A DNA stretch of 64,000 nucleotides from Stutzerimonas stutzeri (GTDB lineage Bacteria > Pseudomonadota > Gammaproteobacteria > Pseudomonadales > Pseudomonadaceae), in NCBI GenBank assembly GCA_019056435.1, contig CP077641.1, forward strand, positions 3,658,001 through 3,722,000, read 5' to 3'. Both the position numbers and the translations under genes were made by a program. The notes below the pieces were generated by a model. That model searched no databases and had not been told where the DNA came from. It saw only the letters and a list, made by a program, of their open reading frames with translations. Positions 18,590-27,340 of this stretch are shown here, piece by piece (the first letter of the stretch is position 1; every line of letters begins with the position of its first letter).

Positions 18590-19713
18590 AGTCGGGCGAG
18601 CCCGAATCGCTGCAGCTGCATCTCACCCAGCCGGCTCAGCGTTCGGCGAAAGGCGAACGACAGGTACCCCTGGGTGTAGAGCGCGTCGATCGGTACCTCG
18701 GCGTGCAGGTAAAGCGGCACGCCACGGTCGTAGCACTCGTCGACCAGGGCGATGAAACGCCTGACGGCGTCGTCGCGCGCGGCCAGCCGAGGTAGCGCCC
18801 GATCGCCCGCCTGCACTTGCTTGGCGCCATCTTCGGTACCACGCGCGATGCGCCCTTCTCGCGGCTTGCTGCCTAGCCGGGGTACCTCGCTGATCAGGAT
18901 TGCCCGGTAACGGTCGCACAGCGCAATGAAGTCCAGTGCCGAAAAGGGTTGTTCGCACAGGTCAGTGAACCGGCACCAGATCACGGTCTCGCTGCGCTGG
19001 ACCACGCTTAGCGCTCGGCCACCGAGCGGTGCGGACGCTGACGTGACCGGCCCTTGATCCAGCGATTCGAATACCGCGCTCAGCACATTCCCCCTACCCG
19101 CCGCGCCGACCCAATAACGCTGTTGAGCGATACCCGGCCGCTCACGGTGGTCGGCGCCCCCATCCACATCCAGAACGGTCATGTGGTGCTCGATAGCGGT
19201 GATGGCCGGCAGGAAGCGCGAACGATTGAACCCGTCGGCATAGAGCCCCGCAGGAGGCTGGTTGGAGGTCGCGACGATCGTCACGCCGTGTCTGAACATG
19301 GCTTGGAACAGACGCCCCAGGATGATGGCGTCACCGATGTCGTCGACGAACAGCTCGTCGAAGCAGAGCACGCGCAGTTCACGACCCAGCTCATCAGCCA
19401 GCACCTCTAGCGGGTCGCTTACACCGGTAAGCTGAAACAGCCGCCTGTGCACCCCGCGCATGAAGTGATGAAAGTGCTGCCGCCGCGCCGGTACAGACAG
19501 GGTTTCGTGAAAAAGGTCCATCAGCCAGGTCTTGCCGCGACCTACTGGCCCCCAGAGGTACACGCCCTTCGGCCCGGCGCCCTGCCCGGCCCGGTGCAGC
19601 GCCTGGTGACATTCATCCAGCCGTTCGACGGCGCGGCGCTGTGCCGCGTCGCAGGCGAATCCTTCGTGCGCAATGGCGTGCTGATAGCGTTCGAGCGGGG
19701 TCGCCTGAGTCAT
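18577..19713 (-). CDS. zapE: Cell division ATPase ZapE (AFG1-like)
   Basis: This 378-residue AFG1/ZapE ATPase has Walker A GPVGRGKT at 55-62, Walker B in LRVLCFDELFVDD and the sensor ATSNQPPAGLYADGFNR. ZapE associates with the FtsZ ring in Gammaproteobacteria. I used the ATG at 19713 (MTQATPLERYQ), which matches the family start; an upstream in-frame ATG adds 14 unrelated residues. Confidence 0.93.
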   Translation of the reverse strand: MTQATPLERYQHAIAHEGFACDAAQRRAVERLDECHQALHRAGQGAGPKGVYLWGPVGRGKTWLMDLFHETLSVPARRQHFHHFMRGVHRRLFQLTGVSDPLEVLADELGRELRVLCFDELFVDDIGDAIILGRLFQAMFRHGVTIVATSNQPPAGLYADGFNRSRFLPAITAIEHHMTVLDVDGGADHRERPGIAQQRYWVGAAGRGNVLSAVFESLDQGPVTSASAPLGGRALSVVQRSETVIWCRFTDLCEQPFSALDFIALCDRYRAILISEVPRLGSKPREGRIARGTEDGAKQVQAGDRALPRLAARDDAVRRFIALVDECYDRGVPLYLHAEVPIDALYTQGYLSFAFRRTLSRLGEMQLQRFGLARLQSR

Positions 19714-19773
19714 GAAGCATCGGTCCGTTACGAAACGGACCGAATGGTAGCGCAAGCGGATCCCATGCCGGGG

Positions 19774-20493
19774 TCAGTGCTGGTGTGCCTTGCGGAAGCT
19801 CAGCGAGGTGAACATGCCGCGCACCCGCGCATCGGGGTCGTCACTGGTCACGGTCGTCGACGCGGCGATCACATTGAACTCGGCGTTGCGGACCGGAACG
19901 CGCGCCTTGCCTTGCGCATCGGTCCGGGCGACAACCGTGTCGGGATCGTTGATGTAGTCCCCGATCAACTCGACGCCCTCGGCAGGTTTGCCGTCGACGA
20001 GCACCTGCACCGGCAGTTCGTCGCCCATCTTGAGCGTGAGCGGATCGACCTGCGGCACGATGACCAGCTTGAGCGGGTCCAGCGGTGGGAGCTTGGCACC
20101 TTCGGCGCGCAGCGCCAGGCTGTATTTGTAGTAGCGTCCGGAATCCAGCGCACCGGCCACCTGCGTTTCGCCGACACTGACCCACTTCTTGTCCGGCCCT
20201 TGGGTCCAGTAACCGTTATCCAGCGCCACGCTGATCACGGCAGGCGATTCGAGCGGCTGTAGGCGAGCGTGGTCTGCCAGTCGCTCGACGGTAACGGGTA
20301 TCCGTGCACCGCGAAGGTCAGTGGCCCAGGCACCGGAAATCTTGCTCGGGTCGTAGGCGTCGTCCTCGGCGCCGTGCCCATAGATCACCTCGATATGGCC
20401 GCGGCGCTCTTCGGTCCACATGCCGTGAGCGGAGGCCTGCCCAGCCAAGAGCAGCGCCAGGGCCGCTGCGGCCAGCTTCATTTGCGTTTTCAT
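19774..20493 (-). CDS. DUF4198 periplasmic protein with N-terminal histidine after signal cleavage
   Basis: This 239-residue protein has a signal peptide ending QASA, so the mature chain would begin HGMW, typical of DUF4198 proteins, where an exposed N-terminal His suggests metal binding. A second His cluster ends the protein (AHQH). Later parts look like beta-sandwich domains (LPVQVLVDGKPAEGVELIGDY). DUF4198 proteins often neighbour metal transporters. Here it lies 39 bp downstream of a TonB-dependent receptor on the same strand, behind a Zur-like box, so a periplasmic role in zinc or another metal is inferred. Confidence 0.8.
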   Translation of the reverse strand: MKTQMKLAAAALALLLAGQASAHGMWTEERRGHIEVIYGHGAEDDAYDPSKISGAWATDLRGARIPVTVERLADHARLQPLESPAVISVALDNGYWTQGPDKKWVSVGETQVAGALDSGRYYKYSLALRAEGAKLPPLDPLKLVIVPQVDPLTLKMGDELPVQVLVDGKPAEGVELIGDYINDPDTVVARTDAQGKARVPVRNAEFNVIAASTTVTSDDPDARVRGMFTSLSFRKAHQH

Positions 20494-20532
20494 CGTTCAT
20501 CCTTTTGGTGTGATTGTGTCGTTCCCGTTGCC

Positions 20533-22644
20533 CTAAAGTGCCAGGGACAGGCTCAGGCTGAGGTTGCGTGGCTCGCCTGGCATGACCCAGACGTTGCTGT
20601 AGGAGCGCTCGTAGTAGGTGCGGTCGAAAGCGTTGTTGAGGTTCACGCCGAGTGTCAGATCTTCGGTGGCCTTGTAGCGCGCCAGCAGGTCCACGGTGGT
20701 GTAAGCCGGCAGTTCGAAGCCGCTGTCGGCGACGTTGCCGGAACGATCCCCGACGTAGTTGACGCCACCACCCAGTTCCAGCCCCCGTAGCCCGCCGTCG
20801 AGAAACTCATAGACGCCCATCAGGCTGCCGCTGTGCTCGGGCACATTGAGCAGGCGACTGCCAACGCTCCAGCGTGTTTGCCTTGGTGCCCTCGGCCTCC
20901 CACAAGGCATAAGGCGCGGGCCGCCCCCCGGGCGCGGTGTCCGCAGCGGCGGCGGCGCGGCAATAGTTGTCGGGTGTTTGGCGGTTTGGGCCGGCCGCCC
21001 TGGAGGGGGGGCGGGGGGCGGGGGTCCGTTCTTTCGTTTTTTGTGAGATGGAAGGCCGCAATGGTCATTCCGGAGGCGGCTGTCGAGCAGGTCAAGTTTG
21101 AAACCCGCTTCGTAGCCGACGCCCTCCTCCGGGTCGAACACAGCCCCGCTCCGGTCGGCGCCACTGTTGGGCTTGAACGACTGCGACGCGTTGGCGAACA
21201 CGCCGACTTCAGGCGTGAACTGGTACAACGCCCCGATGCGCGGCGTGACTTTCTCGTGCGTCTGTTCGGTGCGCTTGCCGCTCACCTCGTTATCCAATCG
21301 GTGTTCGTAATGGTCATAGCGCGCGCCGATGACGCCGAACAGCTTCTCGCTGAAGCGCATCTGATCCTGCAGATTCAACGAGCGCGCATGAACGAGCTCA
21401 TGTCGGTTGGTGCTGCGTGCAGGGTTGAACGGTGGGCGCGGCTGGCCATAGACCGGCTGATAGATATCGATTTGCGACACCGGCGACGAACGCAGCAGGT
21501 TCTCGTTCTTGGCGTAGCGCTCGTACTCGGTACCGATCAGCAGGTTGTGCTCGACAGCACCGGTATAGACCAGGCCGCGCAATTCGAGCTGGGTGATGCT
21601 GTCCTGCCAGTCGAAATCGCGGTAGCGGTATTCACGGTTCAGCGTGCGCCCGTCGGCGTCCAGCGAGCTCGCTTCCGTCGCCCCGCCGCTCAGGCGCCCC
21701 TGCTTGTACTGGCTGGCCAGGCGGACCGTCCAACTGGCGTTGAGATCGTGCTCGAGCTCGGCCTGCAGGGTTTCGTTGTTGTTCTCGATATCACCATCGC
21801 CCGGCTCACCGAAGAAATCGGCACGGGACACACTGCCCAGGCGGTCGTTTGGCGCCACGACGCCCCGATCGAATACCTGGCGGTTGCGGATGACTTCGGC
21901 CTGGACGAGCAAGCGGGTCTCGGGGCTGATTGCCCAGCTGAACGACGGTGCAAAGAACTGGCGCTCTCCGGAGCGGTAATCGCGAAAGCTCTGGCTGTCT
22001 TCCACCGCCAGGTTCATGCGATAGAGCATGGTGCCCTCAGCGTCGATTGGCGTATTGACGTCCAGGCTGCTGCGGTACCGGTCCCAGCGCCCGGCGCTCA
22101 GGTCGATACGGGCGAAACGGTCCTCCAGCGGACGTTTGCTGACGATATTGAGCGTACCGCCGGGATCGCCGCGGCCGTACAGGCTGGATGCCGGGCCTTT
22201 GAGCACGTCGATGCGCTCGACGTTCGACGGGTCCGGCGGGTTCATGTAACCGCGATTGACGCTGAAACCATCCTTGTAGAACTCGGACGTCGCCAGTCCA
22301 CGGATGCTGTACTCATACATCGTCAGGCCGCCGAAGTCGTTCTGTCGGGCGACGCCCCCAGCGTAGTCCAGGGCCTTTTCGATGCGCGGGCTGCCCAGAT
22401 CGTCGAGGACGGTCGTGGGAATGACGCTCACGGCCTGCGGAATTTCCTCCAGCGGCGTTTCCGTCTTGGTCGCGCTGGCGGAGCGGCGGGTTCGGTAGCC
22501 GTTTTGCTCCTCTTTTGCGTCCTCCGCAGTGATGACCACCTCGTCCAGCACCGCCGTATCGCCATCCTGCGCCCAGGTCGGCATGATCATCCAACCCGCC
22601 ACCGCGGCGGCCCCCATCCATCCCGCTGAAATCCTGTTGCTCAT
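20533..22644 (-). CDS. TonB-dependent siderophore/metal receptor (corrupted internal segment)
   Basis: This outer-membrane receptor of about 703 codons has a signal peptide ending TWAQ, a TonB box (VLDEVVITAED), a plug domain (EEIPQAVSVIPTTVLDDLG; IERIDVLKGPASSLYGRGDP) and a barrel ending in aromatic-alternating strands (PRNLSLSLSLAL). I used the ATG at 22644. Residues encoded by roughly 20860-21060 do not match the family, although fragments of the expected barrel sequence are recognisable in mixed frames. A Zur-like palindrome lies just upstream, and the DUF4198 gene follows. The siderophore-receptor subfamily is clear; the Zur-like box makes a zinc or metallophore ligand possible. Confidence 0.88.
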   Translation of the reverse strand: MSNRISAGWMGAAAVAGWMIMPTWAQDGDTAVLDEVVITAEDAKEEQNGYRTRRSASATKTETPLEEIPQAVSVIPTTVLDDLGSPRIEKALDYAGGVARQNDFGGLTMYEYSIRGLATSEFYKDGFSVNRGYMNPPDPSNVERIDVLKGPASSLYGRGDPGGTLNIVSKRPLEDRFARIDLSAGRWDRYRSSLDVNTPIDAEGTMLYRMNLAVEDSQSFRDYRSGERQFFAPSFSWAISPETRLLVQAEVIRNRQVFDRGVVAPNDRLGSVSRADFFGEPGDGDIENNNETLQAELEHDLNASWTVRLASQYKQGRLSGGATEASSLDADGRTLNREYRYRDFDWQDSITQLELRGLVYTGAVEHNLLIGTEYERYAKNENLLRSSPVSQIDIYQPVYGQPRPPFNPARSTNRHELVHARSLNLQDQMRFSEKLFGVIGARYDHYEHRLDNEVSGKRTEQTHEKVTPRIGALYQFTPEVGVFANASQSFKPNSGADRSGAVFDPEEGVGYEAGFKLDLLDSRLRNDHCGLPSHKKRKNGPPPPAPPPGRPAQTAKHPTTIAAPPPLRTPRPGGGPRLMPCGRPRAPRQTRWSVGSRLLNVPEHSGSLMGVYEFLDGGLRGLELGGGVNYVGDRSGNVADSGFELPAYTTVDLLARYKATEDLTLGVNLNNAFDRTYYERSYSNVWVMPGEPRNLSLSLSLAL
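20860..21060. other. Probable low-quality sequence patch inside the receptor gene
   Basis: On the minus strand this segment alternates between frames, carries long G/C homopolymers (runs of 7, 6 and 5 G near 21003-21028), and still shows pieces of the expected receptor sequence with frequent substitutions and indels. Flanking frames agree with each other. Confidence 0.7.
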
Positions 22645-22654
22645 GAGCGATCCA

Positions 22655-22681
22655 ATCAAATGTTATACCGTAACATTTGAT
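22655..22681. promoter_or_regulatory. Zur-like operator upstream of the TonB receptor
   Basis: Perfect 11-bp inverted arms, ATCAAATGTTA (22655-22665) and TAACATTTGAT (22671-22681), flank TACCG and end 10 bp before the receptor ATG. The pattern AAATGTTA-N5-TAACATTT resembles gammaproteobacterial zinc-uptake regulator boxes, so zinc repression of the receptor and DUF4198 gene is likely. Confidence 0.65.
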
Positions 22682-23329
22682 CCAAGCGGCTCTGGACTGT
22701 CAAGGCTGCTTATTACCGTAGCAGTGGAAGGCACAGCGCCGCGGGCCAAACCGAGGTGATGGGCGGCTACTTGTCAGGAGTGAATCGGCTTCAAAACGGT
22801 AGAACCCGCACCATTACTAGGCTCTTCACCGTTATCCACAAAACCTGTGGATAACTCTGTGAGCAAAAGTGGGATTACTCCCCAAACGCCCGGTAGACGT
22901 GGGCTAGCAACAGATCGGCGATTTTTTACTCGTCGCCACATATTCTTTTTTAATCAATAACTTAGCGAGACACCTTCAATACGTCACAGCTGACGCGCGC
23001 CGGACAGAGGCCCTTGCGCCAGTTATGTGCATAACAAATCTTGTCAACCGCTTTTTAAGAAAAAATAGCAGCTACAAGGGCTGGACAAACGCGACTTTCC
23101 GCCTTAGCAGCTGGCGGTCTGCTATCACCTCCGTTAGCGGAAGGGACTGGGGTTTACCGAGCGCTCCCCGTACAATGCGCGACTCTACGCAGCAGACTTG
23201 CAAGCATGCCCCCGGCAGCCCGGCATGGGCCTCGCTTCGCCATGCTCCGAGGTTGGATATCCCACCCGCCGAGCCTGGCCCCCAACGGAACACGCGTCAT
23301 TAACCCTCTGATACCCGCGAGTAACACTC
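22682..23329. promoter_or_regulatory. Intergenic region with three consensus DnaA boxes and an AT-rich tract
   Basis: No gene is visible in this 648-bp gap. TTATCCACA (22832-22840) and its inverse TGTGGATAA (22846-22854) form a DnaA-box pair separated by 5 bp. A third box, TGTGCATAA (23026-23034, inverse of TTATGCACA), lies within the palindrome GTTATG-TG-CATAAC. Between them is an unusually AT-rich stretch around 22918-22970. TACAAT at 23171 may be a -10 element for the downstream ABC-F gene. The absence of dnaA or rpmH argues against oriC, so a DnaA-binding or titration site is the better reading. Confidence 0.55.
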
Positions 23330-24915
23330 TTGATTTCAACCGCTAACATCACCATGCAGTTCGGCCCCAAGCCGCTGTTCGAAAACGTCTCGGTCAAGTT
23401 CGGCAATGGCAACCGCTACGGCCTGATCGGTGCCAATGGCTGCGGCAAGTCGACCTTCATGAAGATTCTTGGCGGCGAGCTGGAGCCCTCCGCCGGTCAG
23501 GTCATGCTCGAGCCGAACGTCCGTCTCGGGAAATTGCGCCAGGATCAGTTCGCCTACGAAAACTTCAGCGTCATTGACACCGTGATCATGGGCCACGAGG
23601 CGCTGTGGAAGGTGAAGGCCGAGCGCGAGCGCATCTACTCGCTGCCCGAAATGAGCGAAGAAGACGGCATGGCCGTCGCGGAGCTGGAAACCGAGTTCGC
23701 CGAGATGGACGGCTACACCGCCGAATCGCGTGCCGGTGAGCTCCTGCTGGGTCTGGGCATTCCGCTGGAGCAGCATTTCGGTCCGATGAGCGAAGTCGCT
23801 CCAGGCTGGAAGCTGCGGGTGCTGCTTGCCCAGGCGCTGTTCTCCGACCCGGAAGTGCTGCTACTCGACGAGCCGACCAACCACCTGGACATCAACACCA
23901 TTCGCTGGCTTGAAGGCGTCCTGGTCGCGCGCAACAGCACCATGATCATCATCTCCACGACCGGCACTTCCTGAACAGCGTCTGCACCCACATGGCCGAC
24001 CTTGATTACGGCGAGCTGCGGCTGTTCCCGGGCAACTACGACGAATACATGACCGCCGCGACCCAGGCGCGCGAGCGCCTGCTGGCCGACAATGCCAAGA
24101 AGAAGGCGCAGATCGCCGAACTGCAGACCTTCGTCAGCCGCTTCTCGGCCAACGCCTCCAAGGCCAAGCAGGCCACCAGCCGGGCCAAGCAGATCGACAA
24201 GATCCAGCTCGAGGAAGTCAAACCGTCGAGCCGCGTCAGCCCCTTCATTCGCTTCGAGCAGACCAAGAAGCTGCACCGTCAGGCGGTCACGCTGGAAAAC
24301 GTCAGCCAGGGCTATGACGGCGTGGCGCTGTTCAAGCGCCTCGGCCTGCAGATCGAGGCCGGTGAACGCGTCGCCATCATCGGTCCCAACGGCATCGGCA
24401 AGACCACCCTGCTGCGCACCCTGGTCGGTGAAATGCCGGCCATGGGCGGCGAAGTGAAGTGGACCGAAAGCGCCGAGGTGGGCTACTTCGCCCAGGATCA
24501 TGCCGAGGATTTCGAGGCCGACATGACTCTGTTCGACTGGATGAGCCAGTGGACCGGCGGCGGTGAACAGCTCGTACGCGGCACGCTCGGTCGCATGCTG
24601 TTCTCCAACGACGATATCGGTAAATCAGTGAAGGTCATCTCCGGTGGCGAGCAGGGTCGCATGCTGTTCGGCAAGCTGATCCTGCAGAAACCCAACGTGC
24701 TGGTGATGGATGAGCCGACCAACCACCTGGACATGGAATCGATCGAAGCGCTCAACCTGGCACTGGAGAACTATCCGGGCACGCTGATATTCGTCAGCCA
24801 CGACCGCGAGTTCGTCAGCTCGTTGGCCACGCGCATCATCGAACTGTCGGAAAACGGCGTTACCGACTTCTCCGGTACCTACGACGACTACCTGCGCAGC
24901 CAAGGCTTGATCTGA
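23330..24915 (+). CDS. ybiT: ABC-F family ATPase YbiT (one frameshift)
   Basis: This soluble twin-ATPase protein of about 528 residues matches E. coli YbiT along its length. It begins [20 protein letters not shown] from a TTG start. It has Walker A motifs GANGCGKST and GPNGIGKTT, Walker B regions [14 protein letters not shown] and [13 protein letters not shown], and an ABC-F linker ([19 protein letters not shown]). One C is missing near 23954, where the family expects [20 protein letters not shown]; the gene resumes in the next frame. ABC-F proteins act on ribosomes as translation factors. Confidence 0.93.
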
Positions 24916-24954
24916 CCCGCACGGCCCGTCCGGCTACTGCCGCGGGCCTGCTCC

Positions 24955-25318
24955 TCAGCGCGTCGCCAGCACCTGGTTGACCAGCCGTTGCAGGTCATCG
25001 AAGAAGAAAGGTTTCTGCAAGGTCGGGATCGCCGCGTAGCGCGGATCCATCCCGACCGAACCGTAACCGGTCGCGAAAATCAGTGGAATCTTGCGGGCAA
25101 GCAGTCGCTCGGCGATGGGGGAAGCTGTTCGTGCCGTCGAGATTCACGTCCAGTACCGCGAGATCGTAGTCGCCCTCCTCCGCCGCCTGCATCGCCTCAT
25201 CGAATCGCGGCACCAGTTCGATGCGCTGGCAGCCGATATCCTGCAGCATGTCTTCCAGCAGCATTCCCACCAACGCCTCGTCTTCGATCACCAGCACTCG
25301 TGCTCCTTCGGCGGTCAT
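24955..25318 (-). CDS. Single-domain response regulator (one frameshift)
   Basis: This receiver-only protein is about 120 residues. Acidic pocket residues D13-E14 (VIEDEA), phospho-acceptor D57 (LAVLDVNLDG) and the late lysine in TLQKPFFFDD are visible. One extra base in the G-run at 25117-25121 breaks the frame between NSFP and IAERLLARKIPLIFATGYG. It has no output domain, so it probably relays phosphate or binds a partner. Its ATG overlaps the stop of the histidine kinase (ATGA), showing translational coupling. Confidence 0.85.
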
Positions 25319-27100
25319 TGCAGCGGCACTCCATTTCGCAATTGAGCCCACCAGATAGGAACGCCAGACGCACCTGTGCGTTCAGCTCTCCGGCTAGGCC
25401 GCGCTCGAGCAGCCGCGAGCCGAAGCCCTTCCGCTCGGGCGGTACCACCGGCGGGCCACCCCGCTCCTGCCAACGCAGCGCCAGAATGGGCGCGCCCTGG
25501 CGGGCTCCAGTGTCCACTGCAATTGCACGATCCCCTTGTCGCTCGACAAGGCGCCGTATTCCCCGCGTTGGTACAGAGTTCATGCAGCGCCATCGCCAGC
25601 GCCAACGCCGTTTTCGGACGCAGACGCAGCCCTGGGCCGTCGATGACAAAACGCTGCCGCCCCTCAAGCTGAAACGGCGCCATTGCCTGCTCGACCACGT
25701 CACGCAAATCGGCACTGTCCCAGTTTTCCCTGGACAGCACATCGTGCGCTTTGGAAAGCGCGATCAGCCGCGCTTCGAACCAGCGGTAGCTCTCGTTACC
25801 GCTATCGCGCCGAAAGCTCTGCGAGGCGATCGATTGTACGGTCGCCAGCGTGTTCTTGACCCGGTGGTTGAGCTCGTTGAGCAGAAGTTGGCGATGGTCT
25901 TCGGCCACCTTGCGCTCGGTGATGTCGACCATCATGTTGACGGCGCCAACGACCTCGCCGGCCTTGTTGCGCAGCGGTGCCGGATAGCCGAGAAAGGGTA
26001 CGTAGCTACCGTCTGGCCGTTGTGCCAGGGCTTCCACGCCGTGAAAGGACCGGTTCTCTGCAAGCGCAACCGCCATTGGACAGGTGCCTGGCGTGATGAC
26101 CGTGCCATCGGGCCTGCACAGTCGCCAGACGACACTCCATTCGTCCGTGCCGATCTGCGGCACCCGCCCAGCCAGCTCGACGCATGCCTGGTTGAAGTAG
26201 GTGACCACCCCTTGGCATCCGTCGTGTAGACCGCGGTGGGCAGCGCATCGAGCAGGTTCCTGAGCCGCAGCTCCGCTTCCAGGTGTGCGCTCGCCAGACG
26301 CTTGCGCTCGGTGATGTCATGGGTGATCGCCAGCTGCACGAAGCGGCCCTTGCCGATCTTGCCGTCGCCGGGCATGGGCATCGGTACCGCGTGCGTTTCC
26401 ATGTGCCGGCGAGTGCCTTTGAGGCTGATGACGTCGAACTGCCAGCTGAGCTTTTCCCCGTCACACACCCGCTGGTGATGCTCACGCCAGCTGTCTCGAT
26501 GTTCCGGGGCGATCAGATCGATAACACATCCGCCCTCGACCTCATCCGGCGCTGAGGCCTCGACCATGCGAAGCCCTGCCGGATTCATCTGCAGCAGCGT
26601 GCCGTCCCGATCGACGACCTTCACGCATTCGGGCGTGTTGTCGACGATCGCGCGCAGCCACTCGACCTGATGGCGTTGATCGGCATGGCGTGCCCGTCCC
26701 GGCGTGCTGCACTGAAAACACAGGATCGCCCCGGTGATCTGGCCGGTATCACTGCGCAGCGCGTCGATGTTGGCGAGTACCGCTGCGGGAATGCCATCGG
26801 CGCGCTCGATGAGCAATGTCACGTCCTGCGTGGCGCGTCCGGTGCGCAGCGTGTCTCCCAAAGGCGTGTCGGCCAGTGGCTGCAATCGGCCATCGGCACA
26901 CAGGATGCGCAGCCGGCCATCGCTGGCCAAGCCACCGCCACACAGGCGGTCGGCCATGCGGTTGTAGCGCAGGACGGCACCGTCCGCATCGAGCGTGCAA
27001 ACCGCCATGGGGAGTCTGTCGAGGGTCAAGTCCTCGAATGGCGTGGGGCCGGCAAGGAGTCGGCAGCGAGACGCGTGCCGGAGGTATCTGCAGTCTGCAT
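25315..27100 (-). CDS. Multi-PAS HWE/HisKA_2 sensor histidine kinase (several frameshifts)
   Basis: This cytoplasmic sensor kinase has three PAS-like domains: DRLPMAVCTLDADGAVLRYN; WLRAIVDNTPECVKVVD to ITHDITERKR; and LLDALPTAVYTTDAKG to MVDITERKV. A HisKA_2/HWE dimerisation domain with the phosphorylated histidine in LNELNHRVKNTLATVQSIA and an HATPase region (ALAMALHELCTNAGKYGALS after correction) follow. Frameshifts are evident near 26208, 25566, 25505 and 25323, probably also near 27050, so the N-terminus (ATG 27100) is uncertain. No membrane segment is seen. It is coupled to the receiver protein. The signal is unknown; PAS domains often sense redox, light or ligands. Confidence 0.78.
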
Positions 27101-27222
27101 CGGGGCCTTGTTTTGCGAGCGTGTGTCGCCAGGGTGGGTCAATTGCGCGCACCAGTCTACCCAACCAGGCGCAGCCGCGTGCCTCGCCGATCTGTCAGCC
27201 GTCGGTCAAGGACGCTCCTTTG

Positions 27223-27286
27223 TGCATTTATGCAGACACGCTATGCATTGAGCGGCATTGATACAGGCAATTTTCCACTCTAGGCT
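27223..27286 (+). promoter_or_regulatory. Candidate promoter and upstream palindrome of mmsA
   Basis: TTGATA (27258-27263), a 17-bp spacer and TAGGCT (27281-27286) make a weak sigma70-like promoter. Upstream, TGCAT-TT-ATGCA (27223-27234) and a further ATGCAT (27243-27248) lie 10-35 bp before the -35 element, where an activator would bind. Confidence 0.4.
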
Positions 27287-27340
27287 CACAGCAGCTCCCT
27301 CGGCCTGCCTATCCAATAACGAACAACGCTAGGACCTGCC

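Noticed and set aside
20833..22629. A 598-codon open frame opposite the TonB receptor
   Set aside because: It has no signal peptide, domain or ribosome site; it is a codon-bias shadow of the receptor gene.
22832..23034. The chromosomal origin of replication
   Set aside because: DnaA boxes and AT-rich DNA are present, but only three boxes are found and none of the usual oriC neighbours (dnaA, rpmH, gidA) lies nearby.
27318..27330. A CA motif before mmsA, and others before liuA and the ligase at 52370
   Set aside because: AACGAACAA, GAACAATGA and AACAAACA are A-rich but miss the exact AAnAAnAA pattern, so they were not counted.
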